Shown: positions 33,007 through 41,238, counted from the first letter of the stretch. The stretch is 41,321 nt of DNA from Extensimonas perlucida (GCF_007655255.1 NZ_VMYE01000026.1:1-41321); one strand, 5' to 3'. A program made the numbers and translations. Notes: a model not told the origin generated them from the letters alone.

Positions 33007-33278
33007 ATGCCTACCGCCTCGTGATTTCCCGGCATGGCCGGCTGCTGGGTCAGTTCGACAGCGATACGCCCTGGGCGGGTGACGCGATCCGCGACCTGCT
33101 ACAGCGACTTCCCGAATGCGATGGTTATCGCACCGAACTGTTCGTCGCGCGCGAAGAGCGCAGATTGCTCGAAAGCGGTCCTGGCGGTCTGAAGGTCCTC
33201 GGCCGTGAGCCGTTGTTCCAACCCTTGCCGATCACGGCGCTGCTGTCCGGCACGGCGCCCGAGGAGCCGCTCGCGTGA
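33003..33278 (+). CDS. Hypothetical 91-aa protein of the PLP operon
   Basis: A 91-aa soluble protein that I do not recognise. It starts in an ATGA overlap with the pdxK stop, so it is translationally coupled to the B6 genes. It has mixed alpha/beta character with no membrane segment and no cysteine beyond one (Cys39). The pattern ISRHGRLLGQFDSDTPWAGDAIRDLLQRL followed by a short beta stretch and a Pro-rich end (FQPLPITALL) is the most distinctive part. Possible roles are partner or regulator of the kinase or of YggS; this is a guess from position. Confidence 0.65.
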   Translation: MNAYRLVISRHGRLLGQFDSDTPWAGDAIRDLLQRLPECDGYRTELFVAREERRLLESGPGGLKVLGREPLFQPLPITALLSGTAPEEPLA

Positions 33279-33315
33279 ATCAAGCTCCCGGCCTCACGTA
33301 CGCGTAGGTGGCGCG

Positions 33316-34224
33316 ATGGAGCTGCGACACCTGCGCTGTTTCGTGGCAGTGGCCGAGGAACTGCACTTCACGCGTGCGGCGGTGCGGCTCCATATCGAGC
33401 AGTCTCCGCTGTCGCGCACCATCCGGGAGCTGGAGTCCGACCTCGGCGCCACGCTGTTCGAGCGCAATCGGCGCGGCACCCAGCTCACCTGGGCGGGCCA
33501 GGTGCTGCTGGAAGATGCCCGCCGCGTGTTCGCGGTGCTGGAACAGGCACGAACCAACGTCCGGGCCGCCGCCACGGGCTATCGCGGCATGCTGCGCCTC
33601 GCGCTGTCGGACGGTATCGCGCAGACACGCCTCGCGGCACTCCTGGCCCTGTGCCGGGAGGAGGAGCCCGATGTGGAAATCCGCCTGTTCGAGACGCCGC
33701 TCGCATCGCAAGTGCGCGGGTTGCGCGACGACACTTTCGATGCCGGGTTTGCGCAGTCTGACGAGGCTGGAGAGGGCATCCTGTGCGAGGCGGTCTGGTC
33801 CGATCCCATCCTGGTGGCCATTCCGACGCGCCATCCTTTGCTGGCCTTCAGGCAGGTCCCTCTGGATGAACTGCTGCGCTATCCCCTGATCAAGTGCCAC
33901 CCGGAAGCTTGCGAGGGCGCGTACCGGCAGATCAAACGGCTGCTCCGCACGGCCGCCATCCAGCCCCGGATTGCCGAGCGGGTCGCGACACTGGAATTGA
34001 TGTTGACGCTGGTGGCTGCGGGCTACGGACTGGGTCTCGCCACGGCGGCGCAGATTTCGGTCTGCCGCCATCCCGAGATCATTGCGCGGCCCCTGTCGGA
34101 CCCGTCGGCATGCATGACCACCTACCTGTTGCGGCCGGACAGCGAGCCCTCGGAACCGCTGCAGCACTTCATCGAACGCGCCATGCTCTCGCGCGACGAC
34201 AGTCCCGCCGTCGATCCGATCTAG
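33316..34224 (+). CDS. LysR-family transcriptional regulator
   Basis: A 302-aa LysR regulator with an N-terminal HTH (ELRHLRCFVAVAEELHFTRAA, then SPLSRTIRELE; about 1-60) and an effector domain of the LysR_substrate type (DAGFAQSDEA, then VAIPTRHPLL). The opening is the BenM/CatR-like pattern common on ICEs. AGGTGG lies 4 nt before ATG 33316. It follows the 91-aa gene by 37 bp on the same strand and is convergent with PhzF. Only 37 bp lies upstream, with a short palindrome (TACGCGTA), so it may be part of the PLP operon. Its targets are unknown. Confidence 0.87.
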   Translation: MELRHLRCFVAVAEELHFTRAAVRLHIEQSPLSRTIRELESDLGATLFERNRRGTQLTWAGQVLLEDARRVFAVLEQARTNVRAAATGYRGMLRLALSDGIAQTRLAALLALCREEEPDVEIRLFETPLASQVRGLRDDTFDAGFAQSDEAGEGILCEAVWSDPILVAIPTRHPLLAFRQVPLDELLRYPLIKCHPEACEGAYRQIKRLLRTAAIQPRIAERVATLELMLTLVAAGYGLGLATAAQISVCRHPEIIARPLSDPSACMTTYLLRPDSEPSEPLQHFIERAMLSRDDSPAVDPI

Positions 34225-34281
34225 CCCTGCGCAACCGCCTTCGTCGCAGCACAGGCCTTCGTCGGGGACGCCGCGCAGGCG

Positions 34282-34297
34282 CCATGGTAAGCCATGG
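34282..34297. terminator. Possible hairpin between convergent LysR and PhzF genes
   Basis: CCATGG repeated as a 6-bp inverted repeat with a 4-nt loop (TAAG) lies in the 103-bp gap between the convergent genes. There is no T-tract, so a bidirectional terminator is only suggested. Confidence 0.3.
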
Positions 34298-34327
34298 GCG
34301 ACCGAGCGGCTGAACGTGCCGCCGCGT

Positions 34328-35215
34328 CTACAGATGCAGGGTGCCGCTGGCGACGGTCACGGCCTGGCCTCCGACGCGCACCGTCAGTTCGTCGCCGTTT
34401 CGGGTCCATTCGACATGGATCAGGCCGTCGCGTCCCATCTCGATGCCTTGCTCCGCAAGGTAGCCACCCTGGAGAGCCGATGCGTGCCGGTGCCTTGCCA
34501 GGAATGCCGCGACACACCCGTTTCCAGACCCGCAGACGGGATCCTCGGCCACGCCTTCGCCTGGCGCAAACGTGCGCAGGCGCAAGCGTACCGGCGCGTC
34601 GGCCTCGTGCTCGGCAAAGACGGTCACGCCGACGGCACCCGATGCGCGGCAGCGTTCGGCGATGCGAGGCAGGTTGGGACGCAGCGACGCCAGGGCGGCG
34701 ACGCTGCGCAGCTCGGCGATCAGCCACGGGATGCCGGTGGAGACGACTTCTACCGGCATCGCGGCCAGCATGTTCGCATCGCAGCCCAGCAGGGCCGACA
34801 TTTCCCCAGGACCGATGGCCGTGTTGCGGAACTGCGGGCTGGCCTGGGTCATCCAGTAGATCGGCGAGCCCTCGGTCGGAACGACTTCGACAGGCACGAT
34901 GCCGATGCCGCAGGCCTGCCGCAGCAGACTTGCATCGACCAGATCGCCACGGTGCGCACGCACCGCGCTCGCAGTGGCGATGGTGGGGTGCCCCGCGAAC
35001 GGCAGCTCGCTGGAGGGCGTGAAGATGCGCACCCGATAGTCGGTGTCGGGCGATTCCGGGGCCAGCACGAAGACCGTCTCGGACAGGTTCATCTCGCGCG
35101 CGATCCGCTGCATGGTCCGCGCATCGAGGTCGTCGGCATCGAACACGACGGCAGCCGGGTTGCCCCTGAGCGGCTGGCTCGTGAACACATCGACTTGCAG
35201 GAAGGATTTGTTCAT
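34328..35215 (-). CDS. PhzF family isomerase
   Basis: A 295-aa PhzF/YddE-family protein. VDVFTSQPLRGNPAAVVFD opens it, Glu46 in MNLSETVFV is the family catalytic glutamate, and FTPSSELPFAGHPTIA and DPVCGSGNG are the two pseudo-dimer motifs. PhzF isomerises trans-2,3-dihydro-3-hydroxyanthranilate in phenazine synthesis, but no other phenazine genes are near, so its substrate here is unknown. It follows the LysE-type gene by 61 bp on the same strand. Confidence 0.9.
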   Translation of the reverse strand: MNKSFLQVDVFTSQPLRGNPAAVVFDADDLDARTMQRIAREMNLSETVFVLAPESPDTDYRVRIFTPSSELPFAGHPTIATASAVRAHRGDLVDASLLRQACGIGIVPVEVVPTEGSPIYWMTQASPQFRNTAIGPGEMSALLGCDANMLAAMPVEVVSTGIPWLIAELRSVAALASLRPNLPRIAERCRASGAVGVTVFAEHEADAPVRLRLRTFAPGEGVAEDPVCGSGNGCVAAFLARHRHASALQGGYLAEQGIEMGRDGLIHVEWTRNGDELTVRVGGQAVTVASGTLHL

Positions 35216-35276
35216 CGCTTCTCCAGGTTCGGTCGCACCGCCTGTGCTCGGTTGCGTGCGCGTGGCCGGGAATGAA

Positions 35277-35936
35277 TCACGCGGCCAGGGCCTTGGCGCC
35301 GCTCGACGGTCTCCACAAAAGAATCCATGCGGCGAATCCGAGGAAGCCGATGCCCGCCAGGCGCGTGCAGCGCTGGCGCCAGACGGAAGTGCCCAATGCT
35401 CCCCGCACCCGGCTTGCAATGGCGGCATAGCCGGTCAAGGTGGCGCCGCTGAGGATCACGAAGATCGCGGTCAGGCCCATGAACTGAGGGATGAGCGCCT
35501 GGTCGGCCCGGATGAACTGGGGGAAGAAGGCGGTGAAGAAGAGGATCGACTTCGGATTGGATGTCGCCACCAGGAATCCTTCCTTCGCCAGCGCGAAGGC
35601 CTGCACCGGCCCTGCGTCATGGGCACCGGCGTCCGGCGGCCGTGTGTGTCTGCCCTGCACAAGCAGGCGAAGACCGAGGTACGCCAGGTAGGCGGCGCCG
35701 GCCAGCCGCAGTGCGGTCATCGCGTGGACGGATGCAAGCAGGAACAGGCCGACGCCCCACGCGGCCGCCGCGGAAACCACGAGCAACCCCAACATGTTGC
35801 CCAGCGTCGACCACAGGCTCGCGACCACGCCCTGGCGAGCGCCATTGCGCATCGCCAGCAGGATGGCCGGGCCGGGCGTAAGGATGGACAGCCAGGCCGC
35901 CAGGACGTAGGAAATCAGGAGCGGGATATCGGACAT
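35277..35936 (-). CDS. LysE/RhtB-family amino-acid exporter
   Basis: A 219-aa exporter with the family opening LSILTPGPAILLAMRNGARQG, the NPKSILFF segment and six hydrophobic segments. It exports amino acids or derivatives. It leads a minus-strand operon with PhzF and faces the RBBP9-like hydrolase gene across 184 bp that contains a 21-bp-phased pair of LysR-type boxes. It is one of three LysE-type exporters in the window. Confidence 0.88.
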   Translation of the reverse strand: MSDIPLLISYVLAAWLSILTPGPAILLAMRNGARQGVVASLWSTLGNMLGLLVVSAAAAWGVGLFLLASVHAMTALRLAGAAYLAYLGLRLLVQGRHTRPPDAGAHDAGPVQAFALAKEGFLVATSNPKSILFFTAFFPQFIRADQALIPQFMGLTAIFVILSGATLTGYAAIASRVRGALGTSVWRQRCTRLAGIGFLGFAAWILLWRPSSGAKALAA

Positions 35937-36014
35937 GGCGAACTCGGGGGCTTCTTCGTCGGTTGTGAAGGAAGTGCACTTCGACGATAGCCAAGGCCAT
36001 TCGAGCTGACCATT

Positions 36015-36048
36015 GAGCTTTTCTCGACGCTTGCTGAGACCTTCTCAC
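36015..36048. promoter_or_regulatory. Paired LysR-type boxes between LysE and RBBP9-like genes
   Basis: TGAGCTTTTCTCG (36015) and TGAGACCTTCTCA (36036) start 21 bp apart, and both hold GAG-N5-CTC. This is the best-conserved of the three pairs in the window. It lies 79 bp from the LysE start and 73 bp from the hydrolase start, so it could serve both directions. Confidence 0.6.
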
Positions 36049-36120
36049 TCGGCAATTCGACGCATCGGTCTTAAGGTTTCCAGCCAGACAACCTCACCCC
36101 GGATATCCGCGCACGCCACC

Positions 36121-36732
36121 ATGAGCCACCTTCAGACCGTTCGCCTCTTGATGCTTCCCGGTATCGGCAATTCCGGGCCGGAGCATTGGCAGACGCGCTG
36201 GGCGTCGCGCCAGGAGCATGGCCGGCGATTCCAGCCTGCCGACTGGGACAGGCCGGACCTGGCCGACTGGCTGCAGGCACTCGATGCGGCTATCGACGAG
36301 TGCGGTGCGCCCGTCGTCTTGGTCGCACACAGCCTTTCGTGCCTGCTCGTCGCGCACTGGGCATCGCGGCCGGGAATCGGAGAAGACATCCAGCATCGGA
36401 TCGCCCAGGTCCGGGGCGCCTTCCTGGTTGCCGTCCCTGACCCCGGCGCACCGGCGTTTCCAGGCGAGGCGAGCGAGTTCGGCCCGCCACCGACCGAACC
36501 CCTGCCGTTTCCCGCACTGGTGGTCGCCAGCAGCGACGACCCCTATGGCTCGCCGGAGCACGCCCGGCGCATGGCCATGGGTTGGGCAGCGGGATGCTTG
36601 GAAGTCGGCGCCCTCGGGCATATCAATGCCGCCAGCGGCGTGGGCGACTGGGACACCGGCTGGCATCTGCTGCAGGCATTCGGAGCGGGGCTGCGCGTCC
36701 AGATGCCGGCATCGAATCGACCGGGAGCATGA
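36121..36732 (+). CDS. RBBP9/YdeN-family alpha/beta hydrolase
   Basis: A 203-aa serine hydrolase of the RBBP9/YdeN family. Family motifs are LLMLPGIGNSGPEHWQTRWA (9-28), nucleophile Ser71 in VLVAHSLSC, the acidic residue in SSDDPYGS and the His in LGHINAASG. It is small for an alpha/beta hydrolase, as expected for this family. Substrate unknown. Its stop overlaps the DUF1737 start (ATGA), and the LysR box pair at 36015-36048 lies upstream. Confidence 0.9.
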   Translation: MSHLQTVRLLMLPGIGNSGPEHWQTRWASRQEHGRRFQPADWDRPDLADWLQALDAAIDECGAPVVLVAHSLSCLLVAHWASRPGIGEDIQHRIAQVRGAFLVAVPDPGAPAFPGEASEFGPPPTEPLPFPALVVASSDDPYGSPEHARRMAMGWAAGCLEVGALGHINAASGVGDWDTGWHLLQAFGAGLRVQMPASNRPGA

Positions 36733-36941
36733 GCATGCGCGCGTACCGCTACCTGACCGGCATCGACGACGCGGCGTTCTGCCACCGCGTCACCGCGGCC
36801 CTGAACAGCGGCTGGGAGCTGTATGGCGCGCCGAGCCTGACCTACGACGCGGCGCGTGGCGCAGTGATCTGCGGCCAGGCCATCGTCAAGACCATCGAAT
36901 CGACGACGTACAGCGAGTCACTGGACTTGTCTGTGCTCTGA
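36729..36941 (+). CDS. DUF1737 family protein
   Basis: A 70-aa protein made of the DUF1737 domain: YLTGIDDAAFCHRVTAALNSGWELYG, then LTYD and ICGQAIVK. The function of the family is unknown. It starts in an ATGA overlap with the hydrolase gene; ATG 36735 is an alternative start. It is followed by a LysE-type gene 13 bp downstream. Confidence 0.85.
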   Translation: MSMRAYRYLTGIDDAAFCHRVTAALNSGWELYGAPSLTYDAARGAVICGQAIVKTIESTTYSESLDLSVL

Positions 36942-36954
36942 CGGAGATCCCCCA

Positions 36955-37590
36955 ATGGATGCATCGACTGCGATCCTGGGCTTCACGCTGACGGCGCTGC
37001 TGCTCACCTTGACCCCCGGCCTGGACACGGCGCTGGTACTTCGCACGGCCGCTGTGGAAGGGGGGCGCAAGGCGATGAGGGCGGGCGGCGGCATCGTGAC
37101 CGGCGTGCTGATCTGGGGGCTGATCGCGGCCCTCGGGCTCGGCGCGGTGCTCGCGGTCTCCCGACTCGCCTACACCCTGCTGCAGATCGCGGGCGCGGCC
37201 TATCTGCTCTGGCTCGGCTGGAAGCTGATCTCTGGCGCGCTCAAGAGCCGGCCGACGCTGCCCGCAGACGATCCGCCGCTCGTGCGTGGCGAGCGCTGGT
37301 TCCTGCGCGGTCTGCTGACGAATCTGCTCAATCCCAAGGTCGGGGTGTTCTACGTGAGCCTCCTGCCACAGTTCGTTCCCGCCGATGTGCCGGTGGTCGC
37401 GTTCAGCGTGCTGTTGGCCGGCATCCACGCCGCGATGGGACTGCTCTGGTTCGCCGCACTGGTGCTGGCCACGCGGCCCCTGGCACGCTGGCTGCGCCGG
37501 CCCACGGTGATGCGCTCGCTCGATGCGCTCACCGGCCTGGCACTGATGGGGTTTGGCCTGCGTCTGGCCCTGTCCAGGCCGACGAGCTGA
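36955..37590 (+). CDS. LysE/RhtB-family amino-acid exporter
   Basis: A 211-aa membrane protein with LLLTLTPGLDTALVLRTAA (about 15-33), LLTNLLNPKVGVFYVSLLPQF and six hydrophobic segments, the LysE/RhtB pattern. It probably exports an amino acid or derivative. It lies in a plus-strand series with the hydrolase and DUF1737 upstream and TauE/SafE 12 bp downstream. It is the third such exporter in the window. Confidence 0.88.
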   Translation: MDASTAILGFTLTALLLTLTPGLDTALVLRTAAVEGGRKAMRAGGGIVTGVLIWGLIAALGLGAVLAVSRLAYTLLQIAGAAYLLWLGWKLISGALKSRPTLPADDPPLVRGERWFLRGLLTNLLNPKVGVFYVSLLPQFVPADVPVVAFSVLLAGIHAAMGLLWFAALVLATRPLARWLRRPTVMRSLDALTGLALMGFGLRLALSRPTS

Positions 37591-37602
37591 GGTGCGAGCG
37601 GC

Positions 37603-38361
37603 ATGGACATCGGAACCTTCCTGCTGCTGGCCGGTGCCGGCATGATCGGCGGCATCTGCAATGCGGTGGCCGGCGGCGGCACATTCTTCACCTTTCCCGC
37701 GCTGCTGGCTGCCGGCGTACCACCCGTGGTGGCCAACGCCACCAGCGCGGTGTCGATCTGGCCGGGGCATGCGAGCAGTCTGCTCGGCTATCGCAGCGAA
37801 CTCGGGCGCCACCGCGCCGCGTTGCGGCGCAGCCTGCCCGTGGTCGGTGCCGGTTCGCTGGTGGGCGCCGCACTGTTGGTGTTCACCGGAGATGCACAGT
37901 TCAGCCGTCTGGTGCCGTGGCTGATCCTCGTCGCGACCGTTCTGTTCGCCCTGGGGCCCTGGCTGCGCCAGGCCATCGAGCGGCATGCTCGCGGTCAGGT
38001 GCCGCACCTGGCGGCTGCGGGGGCGGAGTTCCTGACCGCACTCTATGGCGGCTACTTCGGCGCCGGCCTGGGCATCATGCTGATGGCGATCCTGACCTTG
38101 CTGGGTGTGCGCGATGTCCAGGAGGCCAACGCCGTCAAGAATGCGATGGCTACCGTCGTGACCAGTGCCGCGGTGATGCTCTTCGTCGCCACCGGGTCCA
38201 TCGCCTGGGCGCAAGGCAGTGCGGTCCTGCTGGGCGCGATCGTGGGGGGCTATGCCGGCGCTCGGTTGGCGCGCTGGATTCCGCCGCTGGCGCTGCGTTG
38301 GACGATCGTGGCGACCGGCCTGGCGCTCTCTGCGTACTTCGGGCTGAAGGCGGGCGCATGA
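37603..38361 (+). CDS. Sulfite exporter TauE/SafE family protein
   Basis: A 252-aa membrane protein with about eight hydrophobic segments in two internal repeats. Both repeat signatures are present: GGICNAVAGGGTFFTFPALLAAG near the start and LYGGYFGAGLGIMLMAILTLLG in the middle. TauE/SafE proteins move organosulfur or carboxylate anions. No sulfur genes are adjacent. It is the last gene of the 36121-38361 series and is followed by a strong hairpin. Confidence 0.9.
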   Translation: MDIGTFLLLAGAGMIGGICNAVAGGGTFFTFPALLAAGVPPVVANATSAVSIWPGHASSLLGYRSELGRHRAALRRSLPVVGAGSLVGAALLVFTGDAQFSRLVPWLILVATVLFALGPWLRQAIERHARGQVPHLAAAGAEFLTALYGGYFGAGLGIMLMAILTLLGVRDVQEANAVKNAMATVVTSAAVMLFVATGSIAWAQGSAVLLGAIVGGYAGARLARWIPPLALRWTIVATGLALSAYFGLKAGA

Positions 38362-38416
38362 TGGATCGCTTGCAGCGGGCGCGTGACGCCCACGCCTGTG
38401 CGAACACGGCGCTCCC

Positions 38417-38443
38417 CGGCATCGCCAATGGCGGGCGATGCCG
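38417..38443 (+). terminator. Hairpin terminator candidate after TauE/SafE
   Basis: A perfect 10-bp inverted repeat (CGGCATCGCC/GGCGATGCCG, 7-nt loop) lies 56 bp after the TauE/SafE stop and is followed by CTTTCC. It is the strongest hairpin I see between genes. A second, weaker 5-bp stem follows near 38455. The rest of the 214-bp gap shows only the GAGGAG site of the next gene. Confidence 0.5.
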
Positions 38444-38575
38444 CTTTCCGCGCTCCGCTGCGTTTGCGGACAACGCGGCGCCGACCCTGCCGCCCGCCTG
38501 GATCTGCCAACCCGACTCGGCCGACGGGGTAGCGTGTCGATTCAGTTGGCGAACTTTCTGTGAGGAGTCCATTCG

Positions 38576-39952
38576 ATGAATCCACTCGATGCACTGACCG
38601 CGCTCTGGTCGCTGGGCGGGCTGCCGCCGCAGGCGCTGGCCGGGATCGCGCTGGCGGGCCGCGACCCGGTGTTTCCCTCGTCCTTCGCCGTCGGCACCGC
38701 CGCGCAGGCCAGCATTGCCGCGGCCGCGCTCGCCGCCTGCGAACTGGGCCATGCGCGGGGCGCTCCGCGCCAGCGTGTCGCCGTGGACATGGCCCACGCC
38801 GCCGCCGAATGCACCGGCTGGTTCACGCTCGACGGCCAGGAGCCCGAGCTGTGGGACCCGTTCGCCGGCCTGTACCGCTGCGCCGATGGCCACGTGCGTG
38901 TCCACACCAACTTCCCGCACCACCGCGATGGCGCACTGCGCCTGCTGGGCCTGGACCCCGCAACTGCCACACGCGCCGACGCCGAGCAGGCCCTGCGGGG
39001 TTGGAAGGCGCTGGACTTCGAGCAGGCCGCGGCCGACCACGCACTGGTGGCCACGGCGTTGCGCAGCTTCGCCGAGTGGGATGCCACGCCCCAGGGTCAG
39101 GCGGTGGCCTCGCAACCCCTGATGACTATCACCCGAATCGCCGATGCGCCACCGCGCGCACTGCCGCACTTGGCGGCCGATGAGCGGCCGCTCGCCGGCC
39201 TGCGCGTGCTCGACCTCACGCGCATCCTGGCCGGACCCGTCGGTGGGCGGGCGATGGCGTCGTTCGGCGCGGACGTGATGCTGGTCAATTCACCAAACCT
39301 GCCCAACATCGCCGCCATTGCCGAAACCAGCCGCGGCAAGCGCTCGGCGCACATCGACCTGCGCAGCGAGGCCGGACGCGAAGCACTGTGGCGGCTCGTG
39401 GAAGACGCCCACGTGTTCTCACAGGGGTACCGGCCCGGAGGCCTGGCCGCGCTCGGCTTCTCGCCCGAGGCCCTGGCCGCGCGCCGGCCCGGCATCGTCG
39501 CCGTGTCGCTGACCGCCTACGGCACGCAAGGGCCCTGGGCCGGTCGGCGCGGTTTCGATTCGTTGGTGCAGACGGCGATGGGTTTCAACCACGCCGAGGG
39601 CGAGGCGGCGGGCGACGGCAAGCCGCGCGCGCTGCCGATGCAGATCCTCGACCAGGCCAGCGGCTTCCTGATGGCTTTCGGCGCCGCCGCCGCGCTGTGG
39701 CGACAGTCGCGCGAAGGGGGAAGCTGGCACGTGCAGGTGTCGCTGGCGCAGACCGGGCACTGGCTGCGCGGGCTGGGGCGCATCGAAGAGGGCCTGCGGG
39801 CTGGCAGGCCGGACCTCAGCCCCTGGCTCGCCGACGAAGTCTCCGGCTTCGGCCTGCTGCGCGCCGTGCGCCCCAGCGCGCAACTGGCGCGAACACCGGC
39901 CGGCTACGCGCGACCATCGGTGCCGCCGGGAACGGATCGCTCGAACTGGTGA
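38576..39952 (+). CDS. Class III CoA-transferase (CaiB/BaiF family)
   Basis: A 458-aa CaiB/BaiF-type protein. The family core LAGLRVLDLTRILAGPVGGRAMASFGADV (204-232 in parts) and SLTAYGTQGPWAGRRGFDSLVQTAMGF are clear, and it ends in the usual ARTPAGYARPSVPPGTD segment. An extra N-terminal region of about 200 residues is typical of the longer subgroup. These enzymes move CoA between carboxylic acids. GAGGAG lies 8 nt before ATG 38576. No partner acyl-CoA gene is adjacent; the hydratase and thioesterase are 17 kb away. Confidence 0.9.
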   Translation: MNPLDALTALWSLGGLPPQALAGIALAGRDPVFPSSFAVGTAAQASIAAAALAACELGHARGAPRQRVAVDMAHAAAECTGWFTLDGQEPELWDPFAGLYRCADGHVRVHTNFPHHRDGALRLLGLDPATATRADAEQALRGWKALDFEQAAADHALVATALRSFAEWDATPQGQAVASQPLMTITRIADAPPRALPHLAADERPLAGLRVLDLTRILAGPVGGRAMASFGADVMLVNSPNLPNIAAIAETSRGKRSAHIDLRSEAGREALWRLVEDAHVFSQGYRPGGLAALGFSPEALAARRPGIVAVSLTAYGTQGPWAGRRGFDSLVQTAMGFNHAEGEAAGDGKPRALPMQILDQASGFLMAFGAAAALWRQSREGGSWHVQVSLAQTGHWLRGLGRIEEGLRAGRPDLSPWLADEVSGFGLLRAVRPSAQLARTPAGYARPSVPPGTDRSNW

Positions 39953-39996
39953 GCGCTTGTCCGCAAGCCGAGACTTGATGCGGCCGGCCCCCTTGA

Positions 39997-41199
39997 ATGA
40001 GCGATATCCCAGGTCACCCGGGCGATGCATCGCGTGGCGCACCGATGCCTGCCACGTCAGCCTTGCCCTCCCATCTGCTGTGGACCATTGCCCTGGCGGC
40101 GGGCGCATCCGTGGCCAACAGCCACTACAACCAGCCGCTTCTCGGCGAACTGAGCCGGGAGTTCGCGCTCTCTGCGGGGACCGTGACCTGGCTGCCCGTG
40201 CTCACCCAGGCGGGCAATGCCCTGGGCGTGCTGTTCCTGGCACCACTGGGTGACCGCCTGGAGCGCAAGTCACTCATCCTGCGAACGCTGGCGGCGCTGG
40301 TGCTCTCCTTGGTGCTGGCAGCCGCGTCCTCCGGCTTCGTTCAATTGGCACTGGCGAGCCTCGCCGTGGGCTTGTGCGCCACCGTGGCGCAGCAACTGGT
40401 TCCCTTGGCCATCCACCTGGCGCCCTCCCACCGCAAGGGGCAGGTGCTCGGCGTGGTGACGGGCGGCATCCTGATCGGCATCCTGCTGGCCCGTGTGGTG
40501 AGCGGCTGGATGACCGAGCTTTGGGGCTGGCGGTCCGTCTTCGGTTTTTCTGCGGCACTGATGCTGGTACTGGGCTTTCGGCTGGCATGGACGCTGCCGG
40601 TGGTACCACCGTCCTCCGATCTCGGCTATGGACGATTGCTGCTGTCGATGTGGCATTTGGTGCGCAAGCACGCTTCCTTGCGCCAGGCTGTGGCCGTCCA
40701 GTTCCTGCTGTTTGCCAGCACGATCGGCTTCTGGGCAACGTTCGCGCTCTGGCTGGAGCGGCCGCCGCTGCAGCTCGGCGCGGTATCCGCCGGCCTGTTC
40801 GCGCTGGTTGGCGTGTGCGGCGCGTTGGCTGCACCGGCGGCTGGCCGTTTTGCCGACCGGCGCGGACACGGCGCAGTCGTTCGTGCCGGCGCAGTGTGCA
40901 CCGCCATGGCATTTGCCGTGCTGTACCTGGGGGGCTCATCGATCCCCGCACTCGTCCTCGGCATCTTCTTGCTCGACGTGGCCGTGCAGTCGGCCCAGGT
41001 GGCGAACCAGACCATGGTCTATGCATTGGATGCGGGTGCGCGCAGCCGGCTGAACACCGTGTTCATGGGCACGATGCTGCTTGGCGGGGCCTTCGGCGCT
41101 GCTGCATGCGGGTGGGCCTTCACTGCCCATGGATGGGCCGGGGTCTGCGCCTTTGGCATGCTCAGCACCACCATTGCGTGGGCCTGTCTCTTCGGCTAA
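39997..41199 (+). CDS. MFS transporter
   Basis: A 400-aa transporter with twelve hydrophobic segments. NSHYNQPLLGEL (41-52) is typical of the YnfM-like group of drug/metabolite MFS proteins, and motif A is GDRLERK (85-91). It probably expels a small molecule. It lies 44 bp after the CoA-transferase gene. ATG 39997 has a weak ribosome-binding site; ATG 40045, 16 codons inside, is a fair alternative that would still keep the first membrane helix. Confidence 0.87.
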   Translation: MSDIPGHPGDASRGAPMPATSALPSHLLWTIALAAGASVANSHYNQPLLGELSREFALSAGTVTWLPVLTQAGNALGVLFLAPLGDRLERKSLILRTLAALVLSLVLAAASSGFVQLALASLAVGLCATVAQQLVPLAIHLAPSHRKGQVLGVVTGGILIGILLARVVSGWMTELWGWRSVFGFSAALMLVLGFRLAWTLPVVPPSSDLGYGRLLLSMWHLVRKHASLRQAVAVQFLLFASTIGFWATFALWLERPPLQLGAVSAGLFALVGVCGALAAPAAGRFADRRGHGAVVRAGAVCTAMAFAVLYLGGSSIPALVLGIFLLDVAVQSAQVANQTMVYALDAGARSRLNTVFMGTMLLGGAFGAAACGWAFTAHGWAGVCAFGMLSTTIAWACLFG

Positions 41200-41238
41200 C
41201 TTTCATGAGTGGAGTTCACACACCCCCGATCATGAAAG
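41200..41238. repeat. 9-bp inverted repeat after the last MFS gene
   Basis: CTTTCATGA (41200) and TCATGAAAG (41230) form a perfect inverted repeat with a 21-nt loop. It begins right after the MFS stop. The loop is too long for a good terminator; an operator for a downstream gene is possible. The remaining 83 bases hold no gene I can support. Confidence 0.35.

Noticed and set aside
34328-35215. PhzF as evidence of phenazine biosynthesis
   Set aside because: No phzA-E or phzG-like gene is present, and PhzF-family proteins of unknown role are widespread.
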